From a virus: a DNA stretch of 64,000 bases. The notes beneath the pieces are model-generated. The model had not been told where the DNA came from and made no database searches. It saw nothing but the letters and a program-made list of their open reading frames with translations. Shown here one piece after another: positions 44,995 through 53,917 of the stretch. The stretch is from positions 1-64,000 of IMG/VR virus record IMGVR_UViG_3300046168_000085; one strand, written 5' to 3'. The position numbers were made by a program, and so were the translations under genes. Position 1 is the stretch's first letter. Every line of letters begins with the position of its first letter.

Positions 44995-46069
44995 CTATTT
45001 CAAATTGTTTGCTGTGTGTTTGCTTCTGCCATTTCTAAATCCAAGTTTATTTAACTCTTCAAGCAACACATCTGAAATTTCAATTCCGTTTTTATGAACA
45101 TCAATAGATGTATTATATTCAGTTTCTCCTGGAACTAAAACTTCTTCACCTCGTTTACTTTTGCTTGATTTTATTTCACGCATCACATCACCAACATTTT
45201 TTTTGAAATCTTTAAGTCCGCAAAGTTTTCTGGATCAATGCAAATAAAGAAATGACCAATATCATAATTTGGATTTTTGTATTTCCTTCATACAAGTCCA
45301 CTTAGTTTGCTCATATAAGCACCACTTTGAAATGCCGAACACATAAGTTCTATTGCAATACTTAAACCAGAACCTTTGTGTCCTCCATCTGGTGTCAACG
45401 CCGCAATTCCTTGTTTTAACCAACGCAATGATCTTTCAAATGTTAGATTTTGATTTTCAGAAACTATCGCACAATTAGGAACATAGTTGTCTGGTGTTTT
45501 TCTTGCCATTACTTCCAAATCACCTCTTTGATAAACTGATGTTGCACAATCAATACTAAACGGATATTTTTCATCAGATGGAAATGCTATTGCGTATGGA
45601 TTCGTACCCATCTTTGGTTCTACTCACCATGAGGAGCAACCGCAGGTCGTGCGTTTGTAAAACTCATTCCCACTAAATTATGCTGAGTTGCATAACGACT
45701 ATAATAACTTGCAATTCCGTAATGTGAGGAATTTCTAACCGCAACACAACTAATTCCATGTTCTTGAGTTTTTGCAATTGCTTGGTTCATTGCATACTTG
45801 CCAACGATTTGTCCAAGTGCATTGTGACCATCAATAGTTACACAGGCTTTGTTGTCACGAACAATCTCGGGAGTTGCATTTACATCGATTACACCATCTT
45901 GAATTCGTTTTATATAATAACTAAGTCTGCTTAATCCGTGTGATTTAAATCCAAGTTCGTCAGCACTTAATAATACATCAGCACATACACTTGAATATTT
46001 GCTTGGTACTTTGTTTTTTTCAAATACCCACTTCGCAAACGCAATTGCATCTTTAAGTTTTATTTTCAC
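44995..46069 (-). CDS. LDH2/malate dehydrogenase-family oxidoreductase (frame-split)
   Basis: An NAD(P)-dependent oxidoreductase of the malate/L-lactate (LDH2), ureidoglycolate and sulfolactate dehydrogenase family. Motifs are ADELGFKSHGLSRL (conserved His), NSSHYGIASYY (catalytic His region), FTNARPAVAPHG, PKMGTNPYAIAFPS, PDGGHKGSGLSIAIELM, and EEVLVPGETEY near the C-terminus. Three one-base shifts (near 45615, 45290 and 45225) split it. The GTG start at 46069 is inferred. Substrate unknown; it extends the catabolic island. Confidence 0.85.
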
Positions 46070-46463
46070 TTTGCTCTTTCGATTTTCTAATTTCACGTGC
46101 TTTTCTGATTTTCCTACGCATATACGGTTTCAGAAAATAATGACCAATGAATCCCTTGATAGTTGGTTTACCCACTTGCACTCTTAGTTTATTTTCATAA
46201 CGAGTCATTGGACAATCTAATACTCTTGAAAAGGAAATTAATATAATAAACGAACACAAAGGCAAACATACATACCACGGAAATCCAAACGGTGTTAAAC
46301 CCTGAAATGCAAGAATGAAAAATGCACTAAAGTTACCAATTACAACCACCCAATGCAATAGAACTACAATCAGTAGTTTAAGATGCCTTAAAGGATTGGT
46401 TGGCAAAAATCTAAGAAACCGTTTTTCGTCAGAAGGTTCTGTTATGTTTTCATCGTTCTCCAT
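46053..46463 (-). CDS. Membrane protein, DUF2784-like
   Basis: A 136-residue protein with two or three transmembrane helices. The core HWVVVIGNFSAFFILAFQG, then SRVLDCPMTRYENKLR and GFIGHYFLKP, resembles the DUF2784 pattern. The C-terminus is strongly basic (RRKIRKAREIRKSK), so cytoplasmic. Function unknown. Confidence 0.55.
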   Translation of the reverse strand: MENDENITEPSDEKRFLRFLPTNPLRHLKLLIVVLLHWVVVIGNFSAFFILAFQGLTPFGFPWYVCLPLCSFIILISFSRVLDCPMTRYENKLRVQVGKPTIKGFIGHYFLKPYMRRKIRKAREIRKSKEQSENKT

Positions 46464-46481
46464 ATAGAATAAATATAAAAA

Positions 46482-46703
46482 CTATTCTGTTTTATTTTCT
46501 AATTCTTTTAGATTTTCGGTCAACCAATGTGTGTGCCAATTATTTTTATGATGACAAACCCAAGACCATCTTGCTTTGTCTTTGCCTATGTCTTCTCCTA
46601 CCTTTTCGGACTCAATCCACTTGTGTTTGTTTATTTCGTTAGTTTCGTCAACAACATGACGATAATATAAACTTTTGTCGTATAGCTCTTGGTCGTAGTC
46701 CAC
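46482..46703 (-). CDS. Hypothetical protein, 73 aa
   Basis: A polar protein rich in His, Trp and Lys with WSWVCHHKNNWHTHW near the centre, a possible metal-binding cluster. Unknown family; lies just before the NrdB gene end to end. Confidence 0.45.
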   Translation of the reverse strand: MDYDQELYDKSLYYRHVVDETNEINKHKWIESEKVGEDIGKDKARWSWVCHHKNNWHTHWLTENLKELENKTE

Positions 46704-46727
46704 TAACTATATATATGTACATATCAA

Positions 46728-47735
46728 TTAAAAATCGTCAACTAATGCAGATTCATCTTGATAATCAATAACTCTTGTTTCAAAAAAGTTCTTTTGTTTG
46801 CGAATATCAATAACTTCACTTAACCAAGGAAATGGATTGTTATCACTATCATAGCGATATTTCATATTTAGATTTTCCAATCTACGATTAGCAATAAACT
46901 GCATATACTCAACGAACATTTCAGAATTTAATCCAAGAATACCTCTTGGTAATACATCTTGTGCATACGAAATTTCCAATTCAACTGCTTGTTTTAGAAC
47001 TTCTGTCAACTCAGTTTCAAATTTGTCGGTCATTAAATCAGGATTTTGTTCTCGGATTTTATTCAACAAAGTTGTTCCAAATTTGATGTGAATACTTTCA
47101 TCACGAAGTGTATATTGAATTTGCTCTGCGATACCTGGTATTTTATCACTTAGTGCGAGTAACATTGCAAATCCACTGAAAAAGAATGTTCCTTCGCATA
47201 CAACCCAATATGTAAATGCGGCCTTGTACAACTCTCGTTTTCCTTCAATAGTAGATGTATCGATATTTGCTTCATTCAATCCACCTGTTACTTGTATAAG
47301 AAAATCATCTTTTGCTTTGATAGATGGAACCGTTTTATATGCTTCGTATACCTCACCTATATCCAAGTCTAAACTATCACAGATATAAACTACAGTGTGA
47401 TTGTGCAAGCACTCTTCATACATCTGTCTTGCCATATATTGTCTACATTCAGGATCAGTAATGTACTTGGATAATGTCATAAGATTGTTTGCAACCAAAC
47501 TTTCACTTCCTGCAAAGAAACCAAGACATCTCTTAATAACCAAACGTTCATCTTCACTCAATGCATCATCAGGTGATGATTTCCAATTTTGAACATCTTT
47601 TGTCATCGGTACATCTGTTGGTACCCAGTTGTTTTTGACACCTTGTTCATACAGATCCCACGCCCATTTATGTTTATGAGGGAGAATTTGATTTACCCCC
47701 TCTGTTTCTTTTCCTAGTAGTTCTCCAGTTTTCAT
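46728..47735 (-). CDS. nrdB: Ribonucleotide reductase beta subunit, class Ic-like
   Basis: A 335-residue R2 subunit. All six metal ligands are visible: Glu in AGSESLVANN, Glu and His in EECLHNHTVVYI, Glu in VCEGTFFFSG, and Glu and His in RDESIHIKFG. In class Ia enzymes a radical Tyr lies four residues after the first His; here that position is Val. Chlamydial class Ic enzymes have Phe there and use a Mn/Fe centre, and this protein resembles them overall (HKWAWDLYEQG, NNWVPTDVPM). It partners NrdA at 49857-52342. Confidence 0.93.
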   Translation of the reverse strand: MKTGELLGKETEGVNQILPHKHKWAWDLYEQGVKNNWVPTDVPMTKDVQNWKSSPDDALSEDERLVIKRCLGFFAGSESLVANNLMTLSKYITDPECRQYMARQMYEECLHNHTVVYICDSLDLDIGEVYEAYKTVPSIKAKDDFLIQVTGGLNEANIDTSTIEGKRELYKAAFTYWVVCEGTFFFSGFAMLLALSDKIPGIAEQIQYTLRDESIHIKFGTTLLNKIREQNPDLMTDKFETELTEVLKQAVELEISYAQDVLPRGILGLNSEMFVEYMQFIANRRLENLNMKYRYDSDNNPFPWLSEVIDIRKQKNFFETRVIDYQDESALVDDF

Positions 47736-47770
47736 AATAATATATATAACGATTCAGTAGTTAAAAAAGT

Positions 47771-48118
47771 TTATAATGATTTCAAATTTTGTTGTTTTAA
47801 ACGATACACAAGTAACCCAAGAATAGCAAGACCAACAAACGGTAGCACATAATACCAATTAACAAAAGATTCATTAGATGCGTTCGTTTGTATTTCAGTT
47901 CGTGTTATTGGTTTAGTTTTAGTATTCTGTTTACTTGGTTGTGTTTGTTGAACTATAACAGGGTCATCAAGAACATCCGTGTTTGTATCTACCGGTGTTG
48001 TAACTTCCGTTGGTTGTTTGGGTACTCCGAGTGTTCCACCGGACGAGTTTAATAACTTGTTTTTAATACCACACGATGTAAGTGTAGTGATGCATAGTAA
48101 TATCAATAAATGTTTCAT
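47771..48118 (-). CDS. Lipoprotein with C-terminal membrane helix (u-spanin candidate)
   Basis: A 115-residue protein. A signal peptide ends in the lipobox TLTSC (about residue 16). A Pro/Thr/Gln-rich ectodomain of about 70 residues follows, then one helix at about 87-106 (WYYVLPFVGLAILGLLVY) and a short basic tail. An outer-membrane lipid anchor plus an inner-membrane helix is the layout of unimolecular spanins, which fuse the two membranes at lysis. No endolysin or holin is next to it, so the call is tentative. Confidence 0.55.
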   Translation of the reverse strand: MKHLLILLCITTLTSCGIKNKLLNSSGGTLGVPKQPTEVTTPVDTNTDVLDDPVIVQQTQPSKQNTKTKPITRTEIQTNASNESFVNWYYVLPFVGLAILGLLVYRLKQQNLKSL

Positions 48119-48126
48119 ATATAATT

Positions 48127-48133
48127 CTCCTTT
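48127..48133 (-). promoter_or_regulatory. Strong Shine-Dalgarno
   Basis: AAAGGAG on the coding strand, 8 bases before the lipoprotein ATG at 48118. Most genes here lack so clear a site, so this one is probably well translated. Confidence 0.7.
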
Positions 48134-48183
48134 ATTTAGAAGAACAATATACCATATTTTATTGTGTACGTAAAGTAATTAAA

Positions 48184-48282
48184 TTATTTCTTGTCGTGAC
48201 AAAGACAATCACATTTGTTGTCTTTGCAACACTTAACAAAAAAGCATTTAATTTTACAAATAATTTTTTTGATCAATTCCAT
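48184..48282 (-). CDS. Cysteine-rich peptide, 32 aa
   Basis: The frame from ATG 48282 reads MELIKKIICKIKCFF, then VKCCKDNKCDCLCHDKK, with seven Cys and one His in 32 residues, plus many Lys. It may bind zinc or iron or form disulphides. A TATTTATA motif lies 6 bases upstream, as with other genes here, which supports expression. Confidence 0.5.
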   Translation of the reverse strand: MELIKKIICKIKCFFVKCCKDNKCDCLCHDKK

Positions 48283-48288
48283 TGTTAT

Positions 48289-48296
48289 TATAAATA
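48289..48296 (-). promoter_or_regulatory. TATTTATA start-proximal motif
   Basis: Coding-strand TATTTATA, 6 bases before the start of the Cys-rich peptide. Same orientation and spacing range as the other copies. Confidence 0.35.
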
Positions 48297-48302
48297 TTAA
48301 AT

Positions 48303-48776
48303 TTAATTATTATATTCACGACATTCGCAGTCTTTTATTTTACAATTAGGATTGATCATTCCTGCTCGTTTGAATGTAAGTTTTACAAATTCCTCAAAAA
48401 AGAAAACATAAGCAGCTGCATCATAGTTGTCCATTGCTATTGTAATTTCTTTTTCGTATGTTCTCATCCACTTGGTATATTCATCAAACTTATCAGCATC
48501 AAAATGAGGTCCTTTCAAATCGTATTGATGAATCAATAATGCCAAATTTAATTTTGACTTTTTCAATGTTGCAAATCTTGCGATGTCTTTAGAAAACTTT
48601 GCTCGTTCTCGTTTTTCCTTTTCGTATGCTTCGTAAGATGCTTGTAATTTCGGATCAACGATGTCTATCCAAGTTTTACTTTCTTTCTTTATAAACCCAT
48701 CACCCTTGGCACAATAAAGCACCAAGGGTGATAAAAATAAAAATGTAACCTTTAAAATAAGACTAACGAGTCTCAA
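48303..48776 (-). CDS. Secreted protein, 157 aa
   Basis: A hydrophobic signal (LVSLILKVTFLFLSPLVLYC) may be a lipoprotein or signal-anchor leader ending at Cys21. The mature part is helical and charged, with a Cys-rich end (NPNCKIKDCECREYNN). It may be distantly related to the lipoprotein at 17386. It overlaps the protease gene by 4 bases. Unknown function. Confidence 0.5.
   Translation of the reverse strand: MRLVSLILKVTFLFLSPLVLYCAKGDGFIKKESKTWIDIVDPKLQASYEAYEKEKRERAKFSKDIARFATLKKSKLNLALLIHQYDLKGPHFDADKFDEYTKWMRTYEKEITIAMDNYDAAAYVFFFEEFVKLTFKRAGMINPNCKIKDCECREYNN
48701..48730 (-). repeat. 9-bp perfect inverted repeat in a coding region
   Basis: CACCCTTGG (48701-48709) and CCAAGGGTG (48722-48730) with a 12-base loop, near the 5' end of the secreted-protein gene. 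It would form an RNA hairpin just after the signal-peptide codons. No T run follows, so it is not a terminator. Confidence 0.5.
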
Positions 48777-49774
48777 TACTTCAACTCAAATTTAGGAGTG
48801 AAATCTTCAAGAGGTAGTTGTCTTAATACTCTCTCGGGATTCCGTGATCGTTCGTTTGGAAGAATTTTAATGCGAAATGGGAAATGCTTTTGAATTGATT
48901 TTTCATCGTCATCGTCATCGTCTGCACTACGAATTACTCCAGAATCTTCAATTTGCATTCCGAGAATGTCATCCATACTTGGCATATCTTCTTTTGGGTC
49001 AATTGCCCACATAATATCATTCTTTTTTGCCCACTCTTTCATTCTACGAACAGGGTACCATTAAATTGAATCCTTCTCCTGCTCCACGAACAATCATTCC
49101 GACATACTTTCCATTTTGCAAATAAACTCCTCCTCCTGAACTTCCTGGAAATGCAGTAACCGTTGTTTGATCGTATTCGTATTTATCAAGTGTTCTTCCT
49201 ACTTGAGAAATGATACCAGTTGTCATTGAGTTTGCACCCATTTGACCAAGCAACGAACCAACGTGAAATAAACTCGTTCCGATTGGCACAATGCCATCAT
49301 TAGCATCACTTAAATTAAATTCAACTCCTTCTTTTGCATAATCAGTAGCACGAACCATAAGAAGTGCCAAATCGTGACCATCTTTGTAATCTGAGTATTT
49401 GATTACTTTGGCATCCATTTTCATTTCACCGACACGTCTGCCTTTTCTACAAGTTCTTTAACAATAGACGCATCATCAAATTCTACAAGTTTAACTGGAC
49501 TTCCTCCTTCAATAACACTTCGTACTTTACGAAGATTATCAACAACGTGTGCGGCCGTCCAAACGAAAGTAACTTTTTTTCCGTCTACTTCACGGATGAT
49601 CATTGCTCCAGAACCTTCTGAACTACTATACTTTGCTTTTGCTTTTATAGTAACCGATACATCTTGTAAATGGTCTGCAACTTCTCGTACTTGTTTAGCA
49701 CTCGGAGCTCCTGTTGAAATGTTTACTGAAAATGCCGTAATGGCCACTACTACTAAAAGTTTGATTGCGTTCAT
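48773..49774 (-). CDS. Secreted trypsin-like serine protease (frame-split)
   Basis: A protein of about 334 residues with a signal peptide (AIKLLVVVAITAFSVNISTGA). The catalytic triad is visible: His in FVWTAAHVVD, Asp in GHDLALLMV, Ser in FPGSSGGGVY. One-base shifts near 49443 (AAAA run) and 49053 split it; corrections give VEKGRRVGEMKMDAK and NLMVPVRRMKEW. The C-terminal tail has a DDDDDD run. The layout is like the protease domain of HtrA without a PDZ domain. It would act in the periplasm or outside the cell. Confidence 0.85.
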
Positions 49775-49781
49775 GAATGCT

Positions 49782-49789
49782 ACCCTCCT
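49782..49789 (-). promoter_or_regulatory. Very strong Shine-Dalgarno
   Basis: AGGAGGGT on the coding strand, 7 bases before the protease ATG, the best ribosome site in the window. An AT-rich tract (ATATATATAGATATATTAT) upstream may be the promoter. Confidence 0.75.
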
Positions 49790-49856
49790 GGGTTTGAGAT
49801 TGATAATATATCTATATATATTAACCCAAACGCACTTTTAGGTCAATCTTTAATAT

Positions 49857-52342
49857 CTATTGACAACTCTCACACACTTCACCACGCATTTTTGCTTCTA
49901 AACTGCACAATGAGGGTTCTTCAGATTCTTGTGGATTTTCTGTATCTGTATTATCTGCATTGTGTTCTTCTACATTTGATCCAGTTGACTTTTCAATTGC
50001 ACTTGCCGCCAAATTCCGCAAATAGTAAGTTGTTTTCAATCCACTTTTCCATGCGTGTGTATAAATGTCGTTCAAAAACTTCATACTACTTTTGTCGTTG
50101 TAAAGATTCAAACTTTGACCTTGATCAATCCACTTTTGACGAGCAGCCTGCACAATCAATAAGTTTGAATTGATCTTGTTGAAATGCAGTAACATATTTT
50201 TCTTTTATCCATTGAGGAATTGAACCATTTAGTTTGCTAAGATCACCATCAACGGTTTTAACCAAGTTGGCAAGTTCTTTTGTCCAAATTCCTTCTGCTT
50301 TCATATCATTAACAAAGTATTCGTTCATCATTGTAAACTCACCACTTAAAGTAGAATACACAAAAATAACTCCAAAGTTTGGTTCAATGCTTTGTGAACA
50401 TCCTGCGATGTAACTGATTGTTGCAGTTGGAGCAATTGCCATTGTATTGGAATTACGCATTCCTTGTTTGGCAACTTTCTTTTTGAGTTTGTCCCAATTT
50501 TTTCTAAGATTCACTTCGTCAGAATTTCCACGAAGTTTCATAACCTCTTTCCAAGTATCAATCGGAAATGTTCCTTTGCTCCAAAGACTTCCTGTGTATG
50601 ATTCGTAAGTTTCTTTTTCTACTGCCATATCAGACGAAGATTCAATTGCGAAATAAGAAATGTTTTCATAAATTTCATCACTAATACGAATTGCATCATC
50701 ACTTCCGTAGTTGACACTAAACTCATAAAACATATCGTGCCAACCCATTGTTCCTAATCCAACAGGACGATGAGTCATATTACTTTTACGTGCTTCTTCT
50801 GTTGGATAATAATTTAGATCAATAACATTGTCTAACATACGCATTGCCATTTTGGTGCTTTTTTCTAATTTATCATAATCAATAAATTTTTCACCATTTT
50901 TATCTACACCTACGTGTCGTTTCAAATTGATGCTTGCTAAATTGCAAGTTGCAGTTTCTCCGTATTCTTTAACGGTGCGTGTGCCATCATCTGCGTGAAT
51001 AGTGGGTTTGGTATGAAGAAGAATCTCTGTACACAAATTACTGCTATGCACCGTTCCTACGTGCTGATTACTATACCGAATATTACTTGGGTCTTTGAAG
51101 GTTACCCACGGATGACCAGTTTCAAAAATACTTTTCAACATTTTCTTCCAAAGGTCTTTTGCTTTGAGTTCACGAAAAACATTCAATTCTCCGTCTTGAC
51201 CTTTTTTAACATATTCCCAATATTTTGTTTCAAATGCTTCACCGAAGATTTCGTGTAACTCAGGAACTTCATTTGGACTAAACAAATACCAAGGACCATC
51301 TGCTTCTACTTGTTTCATAAACAAATCAGGAATCCAATTTGCAGTATTCATATCGTGACAACGCATTCTGTCATCACCTACGGTTTTTCGTAATGCCAAA
51401 AAGTCTTCAATGTCAGAATGCCATGTTTCAAGATATGCACATCCTGCACCTTTTCTTTTTCCACCTTGATTTACTGCAACGAGCATATCATTGTAAAGTT
51501 TCCAAAAGTATACAGGTCCTTGATTGATTCCGTTTGTTCCTTTGATATAACTACCTCTTGCACGAAAGTTTGAGATGTCAAAACCAAGACCACCTGCGAA
51601 TTTGCTTTTTCTTGCTTCTTGCCAAATGCCATCAAAAATTCCATCAATAGAATCATCAAAGTATTTAAATAGCAACTGCTGAGTTGACTATGAGTTGTTC
51701 CACTATTAAACAAAGTTGGTGTGGAACTAACTACATCAAAGCAACTAAGAGTTTCGTAAAACTTTAATGCGTATGCTTGTCGGTCTTCTGGTTTTTCATT
51801 TAATGCCAATCCCATTGCAATACGCATCCACATTGCTTGTGGAGTTTCCATACGACGTCCTTCTATATGCAAAAGATAACGATCATAAATGGTTTGTATT
51901 CCAAGATACTTCCAATCTTTTTCTCTATCAATATTAAGTTTCGCACTAAGTTCACGCAAATCAAAACTTTCAAGTAACTCTTCGTTGAGAATTTCTTCAC
52001 GGACTAATCTACGCATATTAGTAATAAAACTTTTACGATACTGAAGTTCAAACGCATCACTATCTACTCCTTCACCGAACACTTCTTTGTAAATTGTATT
52101 AAGAAGCATTCTCGCAGCCATATAAGCATAATTCGGTTCAAACTCAATTTTAGACCTAGCACTCATAATAAGTGATTTGTCTATTTCAGTTGTTGTAACT
52201 TTATCGTACAACTTTATTTTGGCATCAATTAATACTTCACTTGCACTTACGTTATCTAAATTTTTGATGCACGTTCGGCACATTCGTTGATTTTATCAAC
52301 ATTAAATTCTTCGAGTCTTCCGTTGCGTTTTTTTACTTTCAC
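49857..52342 (-). CDS. nrdA: Ribonucleotide reductase alpha subunit, class I (frame-split)
   Basis: About 827 residues, making deoxynucleotides from nucleoside diphosphates. An ATP-cone lies at the N-terminus ([20 protein letters not shown]). Active-site Cys residues are in [15 protein letters not shown] and [10 protein letters not shown], the radical-transfer Tyr pair is in KTTYYLRN, and the C-terminal redox pair is in GEVCESCQ. The GTG start at 52342 follows AAAAGG. One-base shifts near 52262, 51667 and 50147 split it; the last, when corrected, gives [13 protein letters not shown]. Works with NrdB and thioredoxin in this window. Confidence 0.93.
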
Positions 52343-52455
52343 TTGTAACCTTTTGTTAGAATTTTATATTAACATTATAATTTAATTATATAAATATCAT
52401 TTACGAAATCTATCGTAAAAATACATACTATATATACAGAATTTTTTAACCAATA

Positions 52456-53862
52456 TCAGACACTATCTTCGTTATTATATGAATTTTTATTGTTCATTTG
52501 GTCGTACTTGGATTTAAGAAGATTCTTTGCGCCATTATCAGAATCATTCATTTCCACCATTATTTCCGCACCCTTTGTACTTTTTTCATCATATATTTCA
52601 ATAACACCCGAAGACGTGTCAACTCTACTTGGAAATGTCAAACCATCGGGTCCAAACCGATTTTTAATGACATGAAATCTACCTGTGTTACTGACTTTGT
52701 CAGTTGCTTTTCTTGATAAACTTATCACGAAAGTCTGCCGTCATTATTTTCCGATAACTATCCGCAACTTTTTGTGCTTCAATAATATTATCTTCTAACG
52801 ATGAACGACTTGCTTGTGATGCAGTCCACACAGGTACTCCGAGTTCGCCCGCAAGGCCTCGGAGATCCTCATAAATTCCTCCTTGCTCAACATAACTGTT
52901 GGCATTGTTTCCGTGATTACCAGGAGATAAAATATCTGCATAGTCAATCACAACCATATCAACCGGATATCCCATTGTATTTGCTAAATTTGCGTGTGCA
53001 AGAATTGTACTTACTCCTACACTTTTCGTTGGATATTCTTTAATAAGAAGTTTTCCTTTAATGTTTGCTACAACATTTTTTACAGTTTCTTCGTGTTCAA
53101 TAATATCTTGAAACGGAATACCTGTAAAACAACTATCATAACGAAGTCCTACATAACACTCGTTAAGTTCCATTGTATAATGCAAAACATTTTTACCAAG
53201 TTTCATTGCAGATTTACCAAGTGATGCAAGCACCAACTTTTTCCTCCACCTGCACTACTAATAATAACACCGAGTTCTCCTGGTCCCAAACCTCCGTTTG
53301 TTAAATCATCAATTACTTCCCATCCGGTGGCCACAGTATCACGTGCAGTTTCTGACATTCTAAGTTCAATGTCACGTGCATAGTCGTGACCCATATCACG
53401 TGCAGTTCCTGCTTTTAATGCATCATCAACTATTCGTTTGATTGATTCGTATTGACCACCTTTGAGAAAGTCAACACTTTGCATAATTGCATTTTTAACT
53501 TTTGGTTCTTACAAAAGTCTAAAAATTCGTTTTTAACGAACTCTGTATCATTTAGATCAACTTGTGTAAATATATTTCTTAGTTGATCTATGATTGCCAG
53601 CTTTTAATGAATCAATTCCTACATCGTCACACTTAATTTTGAATACATCTAATGTTGCAGTCTTTTTGTATTTACTATAATGAGTTAAAATCTCATCAAC
53701 AATCCATTTGTGTGCTTCACTTTCCCAATACTCTGTTTCAATGATATCGTGCGTTCTGTCCAAGAATTTTTTGTCATCGATTAAAGCACGAATTGTTTTA
53801 CTTTGAAATGCAGTCCCAAACTTTTGTAGGGTATCCACATTATTATTATTAGTCTCCGTCAT
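52456..53862 (-). CDS. DnaB/gp41-like replicative helicase (frame-split)
   Basis: About 468 residues. Walker A is SSAGGGKSWVLASLGK after restoring one G near 53236. Walker B is VVIDYADIL, and HYTMELNE and SRSSLEDN are typical of DnaB/T4 gp41. The C-terminus SRKATDKVSNTGRFHVIKNR carries the arginine-finger region. Four frame breaks lie near 53597, 53500, 53236 and 52728, all restored by single-base changes. It would unwind DNA at the phage fork. It precedes NrdA in the same direction. Confidence 0.9.
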
Positions 53863-53917
53863 ATTTAATAAACTTTATCAGATGACTCTGGTTGAATCAA
53901 GTCTATTTATAAAAAAA

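Noticed and set aside
27093-46069. The island as a piece of bacterial chromosome or prophage flank
   Set aside because: Phage-type genes are interleaved, direction is constant, composition looks the same, and no integrase, transposase or att-like repeats were seen. Chimeric assembly is not fully excluded.
49857-52342. Inteins or introns as the cause of split NrdA
   Set aside because: The breaks are one-base shifts with no inserted sequence; flanking protein joins without extra residues.
52456-53862. Programmed ribosomal frameshifting in the helicase and others
   Set aside because: Too many genes are affected, shifts go both ways, and no shared slippery site plus structure is seen.
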